A DNA stretch of 20,931 bases from Diatrype stigma (taxonomy: Eukaryota; Ascomycota; Sordariomycetes; Xylariales; Diatrypaceae): assembly GCA_022225965.2 (NCBI GenBank), contig JAKJXP020000208.1:1-20931 (forward strand), written 5' to 3'. The position numbers and the translations under genes are program-made. The notes below the pieces were generated by a model. It had not been told where the DNA came from. It made no database searches and was given only the letters and a program-made list of their open reading frames with translations. Below are positions 7,880-18,692 of the stretch, piece after piece. Position 1 is the stretch's first letter. The number at the start of each line of letters is the position of its first letter.

Positions 7880-10800
7880 ATGGATATACCTTCTCGAAAA
7901 AGGCGACGAGGTTTTTATGGCCATTATAGCCAAAAAGTTCCTTCGCTTCGCGCCTTCGGCGGATGCCTAGTATCTTAAGAGCGCCTTAAAATAGGTTGCA
8001 TTATATAATATGGCTTGGGATTTTTTTTTTCCGTATTTGCAATAGCAATTTATTTTAGGATAATTAAATCGTCGATGGTACGGAGCAAAATTTCCATGGC
8101 TAAAGCGCTTAACGAAAAGTCGATAAAATATCGATCGAGCGAAAATAAGTTCCTTAGGAGGTTTGTTTATTTCGAGTTTTTAACGTATATACGAAAGGGG
8201 AATGTTGCGTAATTATTAAGTCGAAAAAACAAATAAACGTTTTTTTTATTAATGCGTCGGAAATATATAAAGGTTATAATTCGGAAAGGGTCGTCGTTGA
8301 ATGCGTAATCGATAAAAGGGTTAACTTTAAGCTTGGCCTGGGCGTTTATTGCTTCGTTTCCTTTAATATCGACATATTTAGGAACCCATTAAATAAAGAA
8401 AGCTTTAAAGCGAATACGTACGATAGCTTCGTAGAATTAAAAGAAATCGCTTTAGAAATTATCCGAAAGGTTATTTATAAAGTACCGAATAATTGCGATA
8501 TTATCGATACAAAAGTATATGCCTAAAAGGGGAATATTTAGGTTATATTAATTGTTTTTTATTTATTGGGCTGCTTATCGAACGGCAACGACCTTTCCGT
8601 CGAAAACTTTTGCGTTAAGCAGTAATTCATAAAAGGCATAAACGTACTGGCCGCTTTGGTAAACGACGAAGCCCTAGCTTATACGGTTAATCCTAAAGCC
8701 GTTAAAATAAATAACAAAGTCGAAAAAAAAAAGAAAAGAGCTATTTTATATGTTTTTCCTTGCTTTTTTTTTATCGGTTAAAAACGGAAGCGAACGAATT
8801 GGCCATTTCTTTTCCAAAAATAAAAAACGTAGGCATTTTCCGATTAGGTTTATAGCAAGCTGCAATTAAATAAGCCATTTGCTTTTAAGTTATTGGAACC
8901 GTATAACCATGGAATATACGGAATTAAATATACATAAGCGTACGATATATCGTAATCGTATTTGCTCGTATATTACTTTAACGGAAAGTAGGCTAGCCTT
9001 TTTGTATAATATAAGGATACGAATGATCCTTTAAACCGGCAAAGTCGTACGTACGGCTATTTTAAATGGTTTATTAGTAATGTTAAAATATCCAAGTATT
9101 TATATTTATACTAAACCCTTTCCTTTTATAACGGGGCGCTTTAATTTTAAATACCAAGCCTCGGTTCCGTATATAATTACCGGTAATACGTACGCTTTAA
9201 CCGCTATTGCTATTTTATCGAACGAAATGCCATAAATAACTTTATTTAAGTGCCGGATATAATTAGCCGCGTATAAAGCCTTAACAATCCATTTACGCGT
9301 ATATTCCTTAAAATCGAACTTGGCGTCGAAAAAAATCCCTAGCCAACGGATAAATTCGCCCTCGATTTTAACCGTAAAGTCCTTAATAATACGTATTAAG
9401 GTTTTATACGATACGCGATTTTTATAAAAGTATTACAGATTATTTTTAATTAAATCGAAAATAAATGCGTTATTTTTACCTTATACTAGGATGTTTCGTA
9501 CGTTCTTTTCCAAAAGGGCCGATGTTTCCTTAATGGTTTGCCATATTCGAATAATTATAATATCGTTTACGTATCCAAATTTAAATAACGGGAGGCCTTT
9601 CCGAAACAAAGGCTTCGTATATAACATAAATAAAATTAAGAAAATAAACGAGCCTTATAATACGTTATACGTAAAAGGTTTAATATCGGTAATAACGTTT
9701 TTTATTCGTATAAAAGCTAACCGGTTGGTTATGAAAAAGTTTATTTAACGTACGAACCGTTTATTCCAGCCTTATTGTTTTAACCTTAAAATTAATCGCT
9801 TTCGAAATACCACATTAAAAGCCCCGGAAACGTTTATCGTAAATAAAGACGCTACTTTATTTTAGGCAAATGCCAATTTTACGTCGTAAATAACGCAGGC
9901 GGCCAGGTTTAATATTAAGCGTTTAAATAACGCGCCGAATTGTTAAATATTAATTATTTCCGTTTTAATAGCAACTATTAATATACGCCGGGCTATAAAT
10001 CTTTTTAATTCTTTATTAAAGCAAAATAAAAAAAATAAACCTTTAAGATTTAACCTTAATAAAATCATTTTTGCCGACTTTAAGAAGTATTATTATTTCT
10101 GCCGTTCGAAACGGGATAAAATGATAATCGTATTTAAAACAGCTTTTATATAACATCTAAATAAATCCGTTAAGGACTAGCTATGCGAATTGAAATAAAA
10201 TAGCGTTTAAACCGTCCTTATTCGGGGCCGTATTTGCTGTTTTAATATACGCGTATTCCGTTTTTGCCAGTATTACCTTTTAATTCTAAGGAATCGGGTT
10301 ATGAATATGTATTATCGCGTTAAAATCGGCCGAAAATGGGTCGAAATCAACCGATTCCAGCGGCCTTTAAGAATCCTTTATGTTCTTTCCGTTGGTTTAT
10401 AAAACCAATACTTTTTGCCGAAAAAAATCGATTTTTCCTAATATGTCCGTAATTATTTTGCCGTCGTCCGCCATTAAGGAAACGCAGAAATTATTTTTAA
10501 ACTTATATTAATCCGTAATGTTATAAATGGATTTATTTTTTAATGCGCCATTAATCCGCCGTTTTTAATATTGCCTTTTCGCTTTTTTAATTGTATTGCG
10601 GTATTTTTTTGCCATTTTAAGTTCGGATATATCGTCGTTTATGCGTATCGAAGCCCGTAACAGGATCGTTACGAATTCGCATTCGTCGTTTTATCATAAG
10701 GCGTTTCTTTCTTTATTATAACGTATTTTTCCCGTACCTTTTATGGCTATAATAAGAACTTAAAGGAATTTATTTGCTAGGATTTCCGTTTTCTTTATTA

Positions 10801-11500
10801 AATTCGGAATAAAAGATATTTCGATTTAATGGATACGTATTAACTGGGCGAAACGCAATATTTCCTTTAGCGAAATGCTAAATTTGCCTTTGGATAATCG
10901 CAATGCTTTGCTTATTAAAATCCGTTCCAAAATGATATAATGGTTCAAATTAACGTATAATATGTTCTTTATTTAAGCCGTAATGCCTAAAATGTTAGAT
11001 ATAAAGAAATTAATGGTATTATTATATTGGTTTATAGGTTGGCCATTATTATGTATTTGGAATTCCTAGGCCTTAAATTAATCGGTTATTTTTTGCTTTA
11101 AGCCATCGTATTTCTTTTTATAAAAGAGCTGTTACGATTAATAAATGACGTTAAAGTTTTCCGTTATTACGCGGTTTGGTTTTGATTTTTATTAATCCAG
11201 ATATCTAAATAATTCGTATGATACGCCGTTATTTAAATAAATATTGCCAATAATAATATCGTTAATTTATATAATACATGCGTTTCGAAAAACGAATAAT
11301 TAAAGCTGTATTATATTTAAAATAAAGTCTTTGCGGATATATGTAAAAATTCGGAAGGAAATAATTACCTAATTTTCCGTTAGGAAAAATGTATTATATT
11401 TAAGGTATGTTTTGGTTTGCTGTTTAGTAAACGTAACGATTTAAAGTTTCTGGATAAATATTACGTCGATCTGAACAAATTAGGCCATATGAAAAGCTAT
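7880..11500 (-). pseudogene. LINE C ORF2 (endonuclease, RT, RNase H, knuckle)
   Basis: ORF2 encodes the enzymes for target-primed retrotransposition. Endonuclease: the GDFN motif reads ENFNVIY at 11163-11140. Linker: LKWQKNTAIQLKKRKGN near 10620. RT: catalytic motif YVND at 9562-9573 (family YxDD), followed by NDIIIIRI and ETSALLEKNV; the thumb reads RWLGIFFDAKFDF, AANYIRHLNKV and IIYGTEAWYLKLKRP. RNase H: IYFNGFRINRI with Asn at 8701-8703 in place of the first Asp, NAKVFDGK with Lys in place of Glu, YFCIDNIAIIRYF intact, then WVPKYVDIKGNEAINAQAK at 8388-8332. Knuckle: IPSHI-CNLFQGALKILG, ending FGYNGHKNLVAFFEKV. Several frameshifts and many TAA/TAG stops make it non-functional. Confidence 0.85.
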
Positions 11501-11595
11501 GTTATAAATAAAACCTTCTTTTTAGGTATTTATTTGCATTATTTTAAATAATTTGGGGGTTTTATTGTTATTTTGGTTTTAACGTTTCCGTTTCG

Positions 11596-13870
11596 TTATT
11601 ATTAAAGCGTATCGTTAATGCGTTTATTAAAAGCCAAGATTTTTTTTTTAATTACGCGTTATGCATCGCTAATGTTATAATAACGATTAGGTTTAAAAGT
11701 ATTGGCCAATTCGTCGTAGTCGTCGGCCTATCGAAAAAAAGCGTTAACGATCCGGTTTATAAGTTTCCGGGATCTTTTTTTCGCCGCTTTATATACCTTA
11801 AGGTCCAAAGGGCCCATAATTGGAGCTATTGCCGCGAACGGTATAAAAAAAGATACTTGGGCGAATTCGTTTTCGTCTTCGTCCGAATTCGGGGCGTCGT
11901 CCCTTTTTTCTTCCGCATTTATAGCCATAAATCGGAGGAAAGGAAAATATAAGCGGTGCCGTCGTCCCTAAAAGGACGGTCGGGATGTTTCCTGCTTTCC
12001 AGGAATTTCTATAACCGTAGCCGTAACCGAAATGGCCGTTAATGCTATTGCCGGCGTATTAGCCTGTTCGGTTTCCTGTATCCGCCGTTTTTGTATTTAA
12101 GCGAAAGCCAATTATTATTCGTATATTGCTAATATGCCTTTAATGCGTTCCTATTGTTCTGCAATAAAACGCTATTTTTAAAAGCAACGAACTATTTCTT
12201 CGTTCCGTCGGGCTATTGGCGTCGGAAATTCAAAGGAATTCATCTCGGCATTTTCCGGATGCTATAGGTTCTTTAAATGGGAATACGTAAAATGTACGGA
12301 TTAAGCGGATTAAACAGGTTACGTAAATTGGACCTGGACCTACGCTTATGCCTGCGCTTTTTTTAACGCCTTTTTTTTTCTTCCTAAAGGCGACGTTATA
12401 AGCCTATTCGTCTAATTATTGAATATTTACGAATTACTTTTTAATAAGTCGGATTATCTTGCCCTTCCGTTTAATTAATCGGATAAGGCATGTTATAAAA
12501 TTAAAGAAATAAGGGCCTTTATAATTAGGGCATTTTACGTTGCCTTTATAAACGTCCTTATTTTTTATAAATAAATGCAATTTCCTGGTTTTGCCGTATT
12601 TTCTATATTTGGATTTATTCGTATAATTCCTGCCGTCGTAAAATCCGAGGCATATATTATACTGAATAATCTTTAGGGCTTTTATAAATAGCTTAGATAA
12701 TTTTAATCCAAAGATCCGGAACTTTTTAACCGGCTATATAAATACAGCGATCCATTTCTGAACGAAGGCGCCAGGGATGTATTTTTTCGATCGATAAAAT
12801 ATTACTGGTTTAGCATTAATTTACGCCGTAACTTCCGTATTAATAACCTTATTAATAAATTAATAACCTGCTAATATTATAAGAATTTTAAGAATCCTTA
12901 TTAATACGTATATAAATCATTATTATGCCTTTTCCAGCTTTAGGTTATTTGCTTTTAATATTATTTTTAATATGTATTAATAGGTTATATTATTACGGAA
13001 ACGTATTATCCAGCTTATTTTTACCTTTTAAATATCGATAATATTCTTAAGGTCTAACTTAAATATATCCATTAAATTGGCTTAAACGTTTTGTAATCGG
13101 AAATTATGCCATACGTAATCGAGGCCGATACGTACGAAAAGGCAATTATCTGGCTTATTCCTATTAGGAATAAAGATAAATACGGATTTGCCTTTACCCT
13201 TAGCCCTTTTGGCCTTAAGATCGGCAATATTCCATTCCTTATATTATCCTATTAAGGATGTCGCTGCTGCCGCATATATAAAGGCAAGAAATGCGGCTGC
13301 AACAAATGCAATGGCCTACGAAAAGAACGAAATACGTTTTTCCTTAATCGGAAAAGATACGGATATAAACGATTTTGTAATAAATAGGATATCCGGGAAA
13401 TATTAATATTTTAATTCGTTTGTTATTTTTAAAGTTTTTATAAAAGAAATTAAAAAAGCATGTTTAAATTAAGCCAGTCCTATTGCTGTTTTTATTATCG
13501 GGCGTTATAAAAATATAGCCGCGTTATCCGGATGATTTAGGTTTGCTAATTTAATAATGAATTTCTTAATATATTAATGGGCCAATTTAATTCATTAAAT
13601 ATGCATTAAGCGTTAAAAGTCCTTTAATGCCGTATTTAAGTGCGATAATAAAGTAATAAACACTTCGAATTTAATACGTATGCCAGTTTCTTTTTTTTTA
13701 CGTAAATCCTTAACGGTAACTAAAAGCGAGTTTAAAAGGGGGTTTTTTGGGGCTCCGAATAAGGGAAACTTTAAGTTTCCGCCGGACTTGTATTTTTTAA
13801 ACGCAATAGGTTTATAAATCCTTAAAATGCCATTTCGACGTAAGTTAATGGAAATGGCTTTTTAAGTAAT
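11596..13870 (-). pseudogene. LINE C ORF1 (gag-like, CCHC zinc knuckles)
   Basis: ORF1 binds element RNA and assembles the RNP. A 62-codon open stretch (13801-13616 minus) contains LFGAPKNPLLNSLLVTVKDL and KFEVFITLLSHLNTALKDF, shared with F and G. Near 13156 the frame reads KPDNCLFVRIGLDYVW, the conserved DNR-[FV]-R block of fungal LINE ORF1. The knuckle region (12652-12450) reads ICLGFYDGRNYT, KYRKYGKTRKLHLF and KCPNYKGPYFFNFITC, with Cys and His changed to Tyr. An A9 run at 12371-12379 causes one frameshift. From 12715 to 11596 I count 21 in-frame stops, 14 TAA and 7 TAG, none TGA. The end is acidic (DDAPNSDEDENEF), then IMGPLDLKVYKAAKKRSRKL. Start codon not determined. Confidence 0.8.
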
Positions 13871-14029
13871 AGGACCTTTCGTAAATACGGGTTCTTGGAT
13901 ATCGTGGGAGCTGGTTTTTTAAATCCGGCTCCGGAAAGTTATGGGAATTATAGCGGCGTTATAGGCCGCTAAAAAAAGCGAGGGTCCGTTATTTTCGGAG
14001 GGATGTGCCTAATTTAAGGGCACGAGCAA

Positions 14030-14045
14030 TAAAGCTTACGATATA
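14030..14045 (-). promoter_or_regulatory. 16-bp block conserved in LINE 5' UTRs (copy C)
   Basis: TAAAGCTTACGATATA is identical to 16504-16519 and is the reverse complement of 19045-19060, all in the 5' UTR upstream of ORF1. Such identity despite RIP suggests a functional element in the ancestor, possibly part of the internal promoter LINEs need. Function is inference. Confidence 0.4.
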
Positions 14046-14176
14046 TATAAGAATTAAGCGAAGATAAGTCTTAGCAGAGTATAAGGGTAAGAAAAGAGAA
14101 TTAAAGGTAGATGTAAATAGCTATTTAAAAAGTCGGGCGGTATTGCTATAAAAGGGCCGGAATCGTTTTATTATTT

Positions 14177-16359
14177 TTAACGGTCGTAAAAGTTTATTTT
14201 TTTTCGAACGTATTGCGTCTTTTTTTTTGTCGGTTTCTTAATTATAAGGATCGGATTTGTTTTAAAAGGAATTATCCTATACGGACGGGAAGTATTTATT
14301 AGTTTATCGATATTGTCGTTAGCCCTTGTTATTAAGGCGTTTCTGGCAATGGCTTTGCAAAATCGGGCTAAGCGTTCGTTTGTTGCCTGGATAATGTTTA
14401 GGATAAAAGGGCCCGCTAGTATGGGATATTTCTTTGTTTTTCTTTCGTCGTATAGGGGGTCGTCTTCTTTTTTTTCGACGTCGCCGATATAAGTGTCCTC
14501 GCCGTCTTCTTCGCCGTCTTTTCCGGTCGTGCTTTTGGCCGCGGCAGCGGCAGCGACGGCAATAATATAAACAAGGACGAAAGCGGAAGCGGAAACGAAA
14601 ATAAGGGATTGAAATAATATCCGTTGTACTGTTTATAACGGCGAAAAGGGAAAAAGCAATCGAGGTCCTTTAGGAATCCTAGGGCCTATCGGGATAGGAA
14701 ATCCCATAAGGTTATTTCTTTTTTTTTTTGCTTTTGTTTTATTTATAAATGCCGGAACTTAAGCCTAAACTTAAGCCAATGCTTGGATTTAGGCCTGGAC
14801 TTGTTATATCGGTTATTGGGTTTTTTTTTCCGTAATACTTTATTATATTGCTATTCGCCTAGTTGTTTAATTTTAGCCAATTATTGCCTAATTAATCGAA
14901 CGATTTTGCTATCCTTCTTTATTAATCGGACCGGACATATTAGCGAATCGAATTTATAAGGGCCGCGATAATTGGAGCATTTAATTTCATTTTCGTAAAC
15001 GCCTTTTTAACGGATAGCTTCGTATATTTTATAATTCTTATTATATTATTAATAACATAAGTCGTTATCGTAATGTCGTTTATTATAAAAGCCTAAACAA
15101 ATTTAATATTAAATAATTTTAAGGGCTTTCGTAATAAGTTTTTCCGAACGGAAGCTAAATACCTTAAAGCGTTTAACGATTTAAAGAAATGTTACGACCC
15201 ATTTTTAAATCGGAACGCCCGGTACTTATCGCTTAAAGTAATATAAAAAAATAGGGTTAATATTCGTTTAAGTTACGATTTCGGCCTTAATAATAACGTC
15301 GATAAGCTACGTGCCTATATAAATGCGGAATTCCTTTAAAACCTTAACGAAAATGTATATATGCCAATCCTTAGCCTTTTCGATAATTAAACCTTTTATT
15401 TTAAAAGCTTCGTCGAAAATATGTTGCTTAACGGTATTATTACGGGATTTTAATGCTTATTTAGTTTTAATTTTTTAAGCATTAATGACTTTCCGTAAAT
15501 TAAGTTTAAAAATATTTATTATCGTAATTCGGATATTTATAAGGCGTAATATGTATTAGGGATAATTAAAAATAAAACGAAAAAAAAAGCGGTTATCGGC
15601 TTTTTCCGCCGGCTGGAATTATATTGGCCTATTAGAACCAGGGCTAAAGGGCTGCATTCCTTTTTTTGGTTTTCTCGCCACGTTGGTCTAATCTTGGGCC
15701 TTTCCATTTTTAGGACGGGCTGCCGATACGTACGATTAGGATCGGGATAATGCAGGCGGCGATAACGTAACCGTATTCGCCGGAAAATGGAATATAAAGG
15801 ATACGCGTCGTTTACGGAAAAATGGAGACGTATTTTTAGGGAATTCGTTAAAAACGAAATCAATAGGATCCTCCGAAAAGATTAGCGATAAAAAAACGTA
15901 ACGAAAAGCAATTAAGCTATTTGTTTAAATATACGTAACGTAAAAAGCGAAAAAAAAAGGATTAAAGTTTTCCGGATTTTCTGCATTTGCTAGGCTTATT
16001 ATGAATCGCTTAATTTATTAATATATAAACTGGGCCCATTATTAATATATAGGCATAAATTACTGGAATGCGTTTCGAACGGTATTAAAAAATAAGAAAT
16101 AAATTATAAGCATTTCGAATTTAATTCGGATATTTTATTTTTTCTTTTTACGTATTAACTTAATTGCTATTAAAATGGAATTTGCTAGGGGATTTTTGGA
16201 AGTCCCTAAAAGTAAGTAAGTAAAAAGATTTGGGTTTTCCTGAAACTTATGTTGTTTTAAAATACCAGGCTTTGTTGCTGCCATTTTATCGTTTGGCCTC
16301 CTTAAAATAAAAGGAATGGCCTTCGGGGCGTTACCGTCGTTACGATTACTATTAGCCAT
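14177..16359 (-). pseudogene. LINE F ORF1 (gag-like), near full length
   Basis: Starts with ATG at 16359 (MANSNRNDGNAPKAIPFILR, also MANNNDNNPKAISFVLKK in G), giving an ORF1 of about 727 codons with breaks. Open pieces: 16359-16135 (74 codons) and 15863-15537 (108 codons, partly out of frame; the alternate frame reads KADNRFFFRFIFNYP, matching KPDNCLFVRIG in C). Knuckles: ICLGFYNKRHYDNDLCY, then KCSNYRGPYKFDSLICP at 14979-14930, with Tyr for Cys/His. The last 151 codons (14632-14177) are fully open, with an Ala run, the acidic stretch DGEEDGED, then GPFILNIIQATNERLARFCK and QYVRKKINFYDR before TAA. That end aligns with copy C (IMGPLDLKVYKAAKKRSRKL). Confidence 0.8.
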
Positions 16360-16503
16360 TATAAATGGATTTATAGAAATAACGGGGGCCGGTTTCTTAA
16401 AACCTGCTTCGGATATTTGTTACGGAAGGGTTAAAGGCCGCTAAAGGTAAACGGTATCCGATATCCTCGAGGGGTTTGCCTAATTTAAGGATAAATATAA
16501 AGG

Positions 16504-16519
16504 TAAAGCTTACGATATA
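16504..16519 (-). promoter_or_regulatory. 16-bp block conserved in LINE 5' UTRs (copy F)
   Basis: Identical to 14030-14045; lies 145 bases upstream of the ORF1 ATG of copy F. Confidence 0.4.
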
Positions 16520-16574
16520 AAAGAGAACTGTGCGAAAAGAAGTCTTGGCAAAATATAGGGGTAGGAAAAGAAAG

Positions 16575-17905
16575 TTGTAAAAGGATAATACCAATGGCCA
16601 TATATGGCGCAAAAGCCTGGTATTTAAAACAAAAACGCCCCGCAATAAGAAAATAAGAATACGCGTTAATAAGTATCCTAAGGTACCTCGTAATTTCCGA
16701 TAAACCACTTAAAATCGCCGCCAAAGCAACCCTTTCAGTTTAATATATTACCAACATTCCAATTCTATACCGTAAATCGGGGATCCCCTTTATAACCGTA
16801 ATATACAAACAAATACAAAAACGATACGCGGTCCGATTCCGCAGCCTAAACCCGGCCCATTCGGTCGTTTAATGCGTTAATTAACCAAAAAGAAAAGTAA
16901 CCTATACGACTATAATTAACGTTAAACCTAATAATAAACTGCTTTCTTCTTTTGCTGTTAAATAAGAAATGGCCAAATAAACCATTACCCGTTCTAGCCA
17001 ACAGAAAGAAAGAAAAAAACGTCCATAAAAGGTAGCTCGAATCCGTTCCTTTTCGAAACTTAATTATTTATTTTAATAACTTCAAAATCGACCGAATTGG
17101 TTAAAACTTTATTGCCTATTAAGGTAATAAACGTTTATATATAACTAATGGATTACGTTTAAACGCAAAAATCCTTAACGGTAAAATAATTATTACCAAT
17201 AAAGCAACGCAATAAGCAAAAAACATTTAATATAACTTAAAATCCTTTCTAAATTTCCATTAAGCTGTTTTCTATATCCGCTTATTAACTTTCTTTATTT
17301 AATGAATTCCGAAATACGTCGAAATCGAAAATAACAAGGCCGCAAACGCCTAAACCAAATTCGGCGCAAAACGACTAGTCCTTAATAATAACAATTATAT
17401 TTTCGATATTATAATCCTTTTCCATTTCCGACATACCAGCCGGAAAAAACGTTTATTCGTTTTTTTCGCGTAATAATTACGTAATACATTCCCGTTATAT
17501 TAACGATAAAAACTCGAAACAAATAAGCCCCTTAAAAAGTTTTCCCTTATTCGCATAATATTGCATCGCCTTTTTGCGAAACGCTTTGGCTATAAAGACT
17601 TCGTTAATTACTACAAACGCTTTAGGCATTCCGACGTTATCGACGGATGCCGCTGCCGATATAAAAAAAACAAGAAACCAAGCCATATTGCCTCTTATAA
17701 CCTATTTCAAGGTGCCCTCCGGTTTTTCGGGATCCGGGCGGGACACGAAGCGAACGGACTTTTCGGCTATAACGGCCACCGAAACTTCGCAGCCTTTATC
17801 GAGAAGGTCCGCCCATATGGGCCGTCGGCGGAGGAATAAATCATAACATACTGGACTTTAATCTAAAGGAAAAATAAAGATAACGAAACTTAAAAAAAAT
17901 AAAAC
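16575..17905 (+). mobile_element. LINE fragment E1: RT end, RNase H, knuckle
   Basis: A plus-strand ORF2 fragment. RT C-terminal part: IIPMAIYGAKAWYLKQKRP from about 16580, then KIAAKATLSV-YITNIPILYRKSGIPF, closely matching the fungal LINE pattern YGAEAWW...RAALPV.RTTP..ALYRE.GIPP. RNase H (about 17060-17400): IYFNNF (catalytic Asp lost), RKF later, then IPKYVEIENNKAANA near 17310. It ends with the zinc-knuckle domain and a short piece of 3' UTR matching copy B up to about 17905. Both ends are truncated and there is no tail. The minus-strand open frames at 16397-16724 are shadows. Confidence 0.8.
17561..17839 (+). pseudogene. LINE E1 ORF2: C-terminal zinc-knuckle domain
   Basis: Best preserved copy of this domain: 92 codons open, preceded by RIP stops. 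It reads LHRLFAKRFGYKDFVNYYKR, then GCRCRYKKNKKPSHIASY, then LFGYNGHRNFAAFIEKVRPY. This is the LA.RSGHGDF..YHERF...CxCG..K.P.H...C pattern of Tad-like ORF2 C-termini. Of the four zinc ligands the last Cys is Tyr. The first codon is TTG inside the domain, so it is an in-frame remnant and not a start. Another open frame at 17574-17846 is a shadow. Confidence 0.8.
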
Positions 17906-18027
17906 CGGCGCATATTTACGACCCGATTTCTTAAAATTAAGAGGTAATAACGGCGGAAACGGAATACGCGTATATTAAAATAGCGAATACCGTTCCGGAC
18001 AAAAATGGACTTAACGCTACTTTGCTT

Positions 18028-18033
18028 TAATTT
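18028..18033. repeat. Target-site duplication, 653-bp element (left)
   Basis: TAATTT immediately before the terminal repeat; exact copy at 18687-18692. Alignment with LINE copies C and B confirms that the target was continuous RT sequence. Confidence 0.85.
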
Positions 18034-18686
18034 AGAGTGATGCTACACACTGATTAGTTTTTCTCCTTATACACTGATTACTTTTTTTAGCCACCTGCTA
18101 GCGGCCCGCCTATAAGGTTCCGGCCCGATTTATAGTAGCTGTATTACAACGGTTAATTCCCCATCTTCGAACAATTGCTTGAATTTACCAACCCCTATCA
18201 CAACAAACGCGCTAAATAAAACGTCGAATATGTATGATAAATAACGTAGCCTATTTACTTGATACTATTCGAATTGTTCCTAAATGCCTAGATTTGCAGT
18301 ATTTTATATGTGAATTTGCTGTATAACTTTTACGTTCGATATTATTGATTATAACGTACCGTACCCCCTATTCTTAACCTAAGACGCCCCTTTTAAAGCA
18401 ACGCTTTTGAAGTGTTGGAATTCCGGCTTCATTCAATTGCCCCAATTTACCCGATAAGAACAGTATATAATTGAAGTTATAAAGGCAATAAAGCATTGTA
18501 ATATAATAAAGGGGTCTGTATTATATAATTATAAGGCGCTGTAAGTTAGTGGGTGATGCGCTGAGTTATAGCGGGTGATGCGCTATAGTAGGTCGGGCCG
18601 GAGGCTTATAGGCGGGCCGCTGGCAGGTGCCCAGAAAAGTAATCAGTGTATAAGAAGAAAAACTAATCAGTGTGTAGCATCACTCT
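18034..18686. mobile_element. 653-bp inverted-repeat element (MITE-like), little RIP
   Basis: Left arm 18034-18128 and right arm 18593-18686 are near-perfect inverted repeats of about 95 bases with few mismatches. They start AGAGTGATGCTACACACTGA and contain two copies of ACACTGATTA. Internally GGGTGATGCGCT occurs at 18551-18562 and 18573-18584 and echoes the GTGATGC of the ends; these may be transposase-binding sites. No open frame of useful length lies inside. It keeps CpA/TpG and has balanced composition, unlike the LINE it sits in. The 6-bp duplication does not match the lengths usual for Tc1/mariner (TA), PIF/Harbinger (3), hAT (8) or Mutator (about 9), so I leave the superfamily open. 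Confidence 0.88.
18593..18686. repeat. Right terminal inverted repeat of the 653-bp element
   Basis: Reverse complement of 18034-18128 with a few substitutions, clustered around the AGCCACCTGC / GGGCACCTGC part about 55 bases in. It ends GCATCACTCT at 18686. An open frame at 18670-18876 that seems to start here is a shadow across the border. Confidence 0.88.
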
Positions 18687-18692
18687 TAATTT
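18687..18692. repeat. Target-site duplication, 653-bp element (right)
   Basis: TAATTT, exact copy of 18028-18033, followed directly by LINE RT sequence ATATGGCCGGCC. Confidence 0.85.

Larger units (their letters stand above)
7551..14120 (-). mobile_element. LINE copy C: nearly full-length, ORF1 and ORF2
   Basis: About 6.6 kb on the minus strand with all parts in the expected order: 5' UTR (about 14120-13870), ORF1 (13870-11596), ORF2 endonuclease (11500-10900), RT (10480-9080), RNase H (8720-8330), zinc knuckle (8090-7880), 3' UTR and tail (7576-7551). Size and layout fit Tad1-type elements, which have two ORFs and are near 7 kb. It is crippled by RIP. Its tail abuts copy B at 7550, and its 5' end begins just after the ORF1 stop of copy F. 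It is the best reference copy for this family in the window. Confidence 0.85.
14121..16580 (-). mobile_element. LINE copy F: 5' UTR plus complete-length ORF1
   Basis: A minus-strand LINE 5' half. Its 5' UTR (about 16580-16360) aligns with those of C and G. ORF1 follows and ends at 14177. About 55 bases later it meets the 5' UTR of copy C, so ORF2 is missing, consistent with copy C having been inserted or with later deletion. Its 5' edge meets the oppositely oriented fragment E1 at about 16575-16590. Confidence 0.8.

Noticed and set aside
13188..13406. 72-codon plus-strand frame with Ala-rich centre
   Set aside because: It is antisense to copy C ORF1 (KAKRAKGKGKS...KPDNCLFVRIG), which matches F and G; the plus-strand frame is a shadow.
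16397..16724. Two overlapping minus-strand frames with hydrophobic stretches that resemble membrane proteins
   Set aside because: They are antisense to E1 RT coding sequence and extend over the F 5' UTR; the hydrophobicity comes from TTT/ATT-rich RIP DNA.
17561..17839. Reading the GHEAN part of this frame as the RNase H GH-GNE-AD motif
   Set aside because: The true RNase H motif (IPKYVEIENNKAANA) lies upstream near 17310, and alignment with copy B shows this frame is the C-terminal zinc-knuckle domain.
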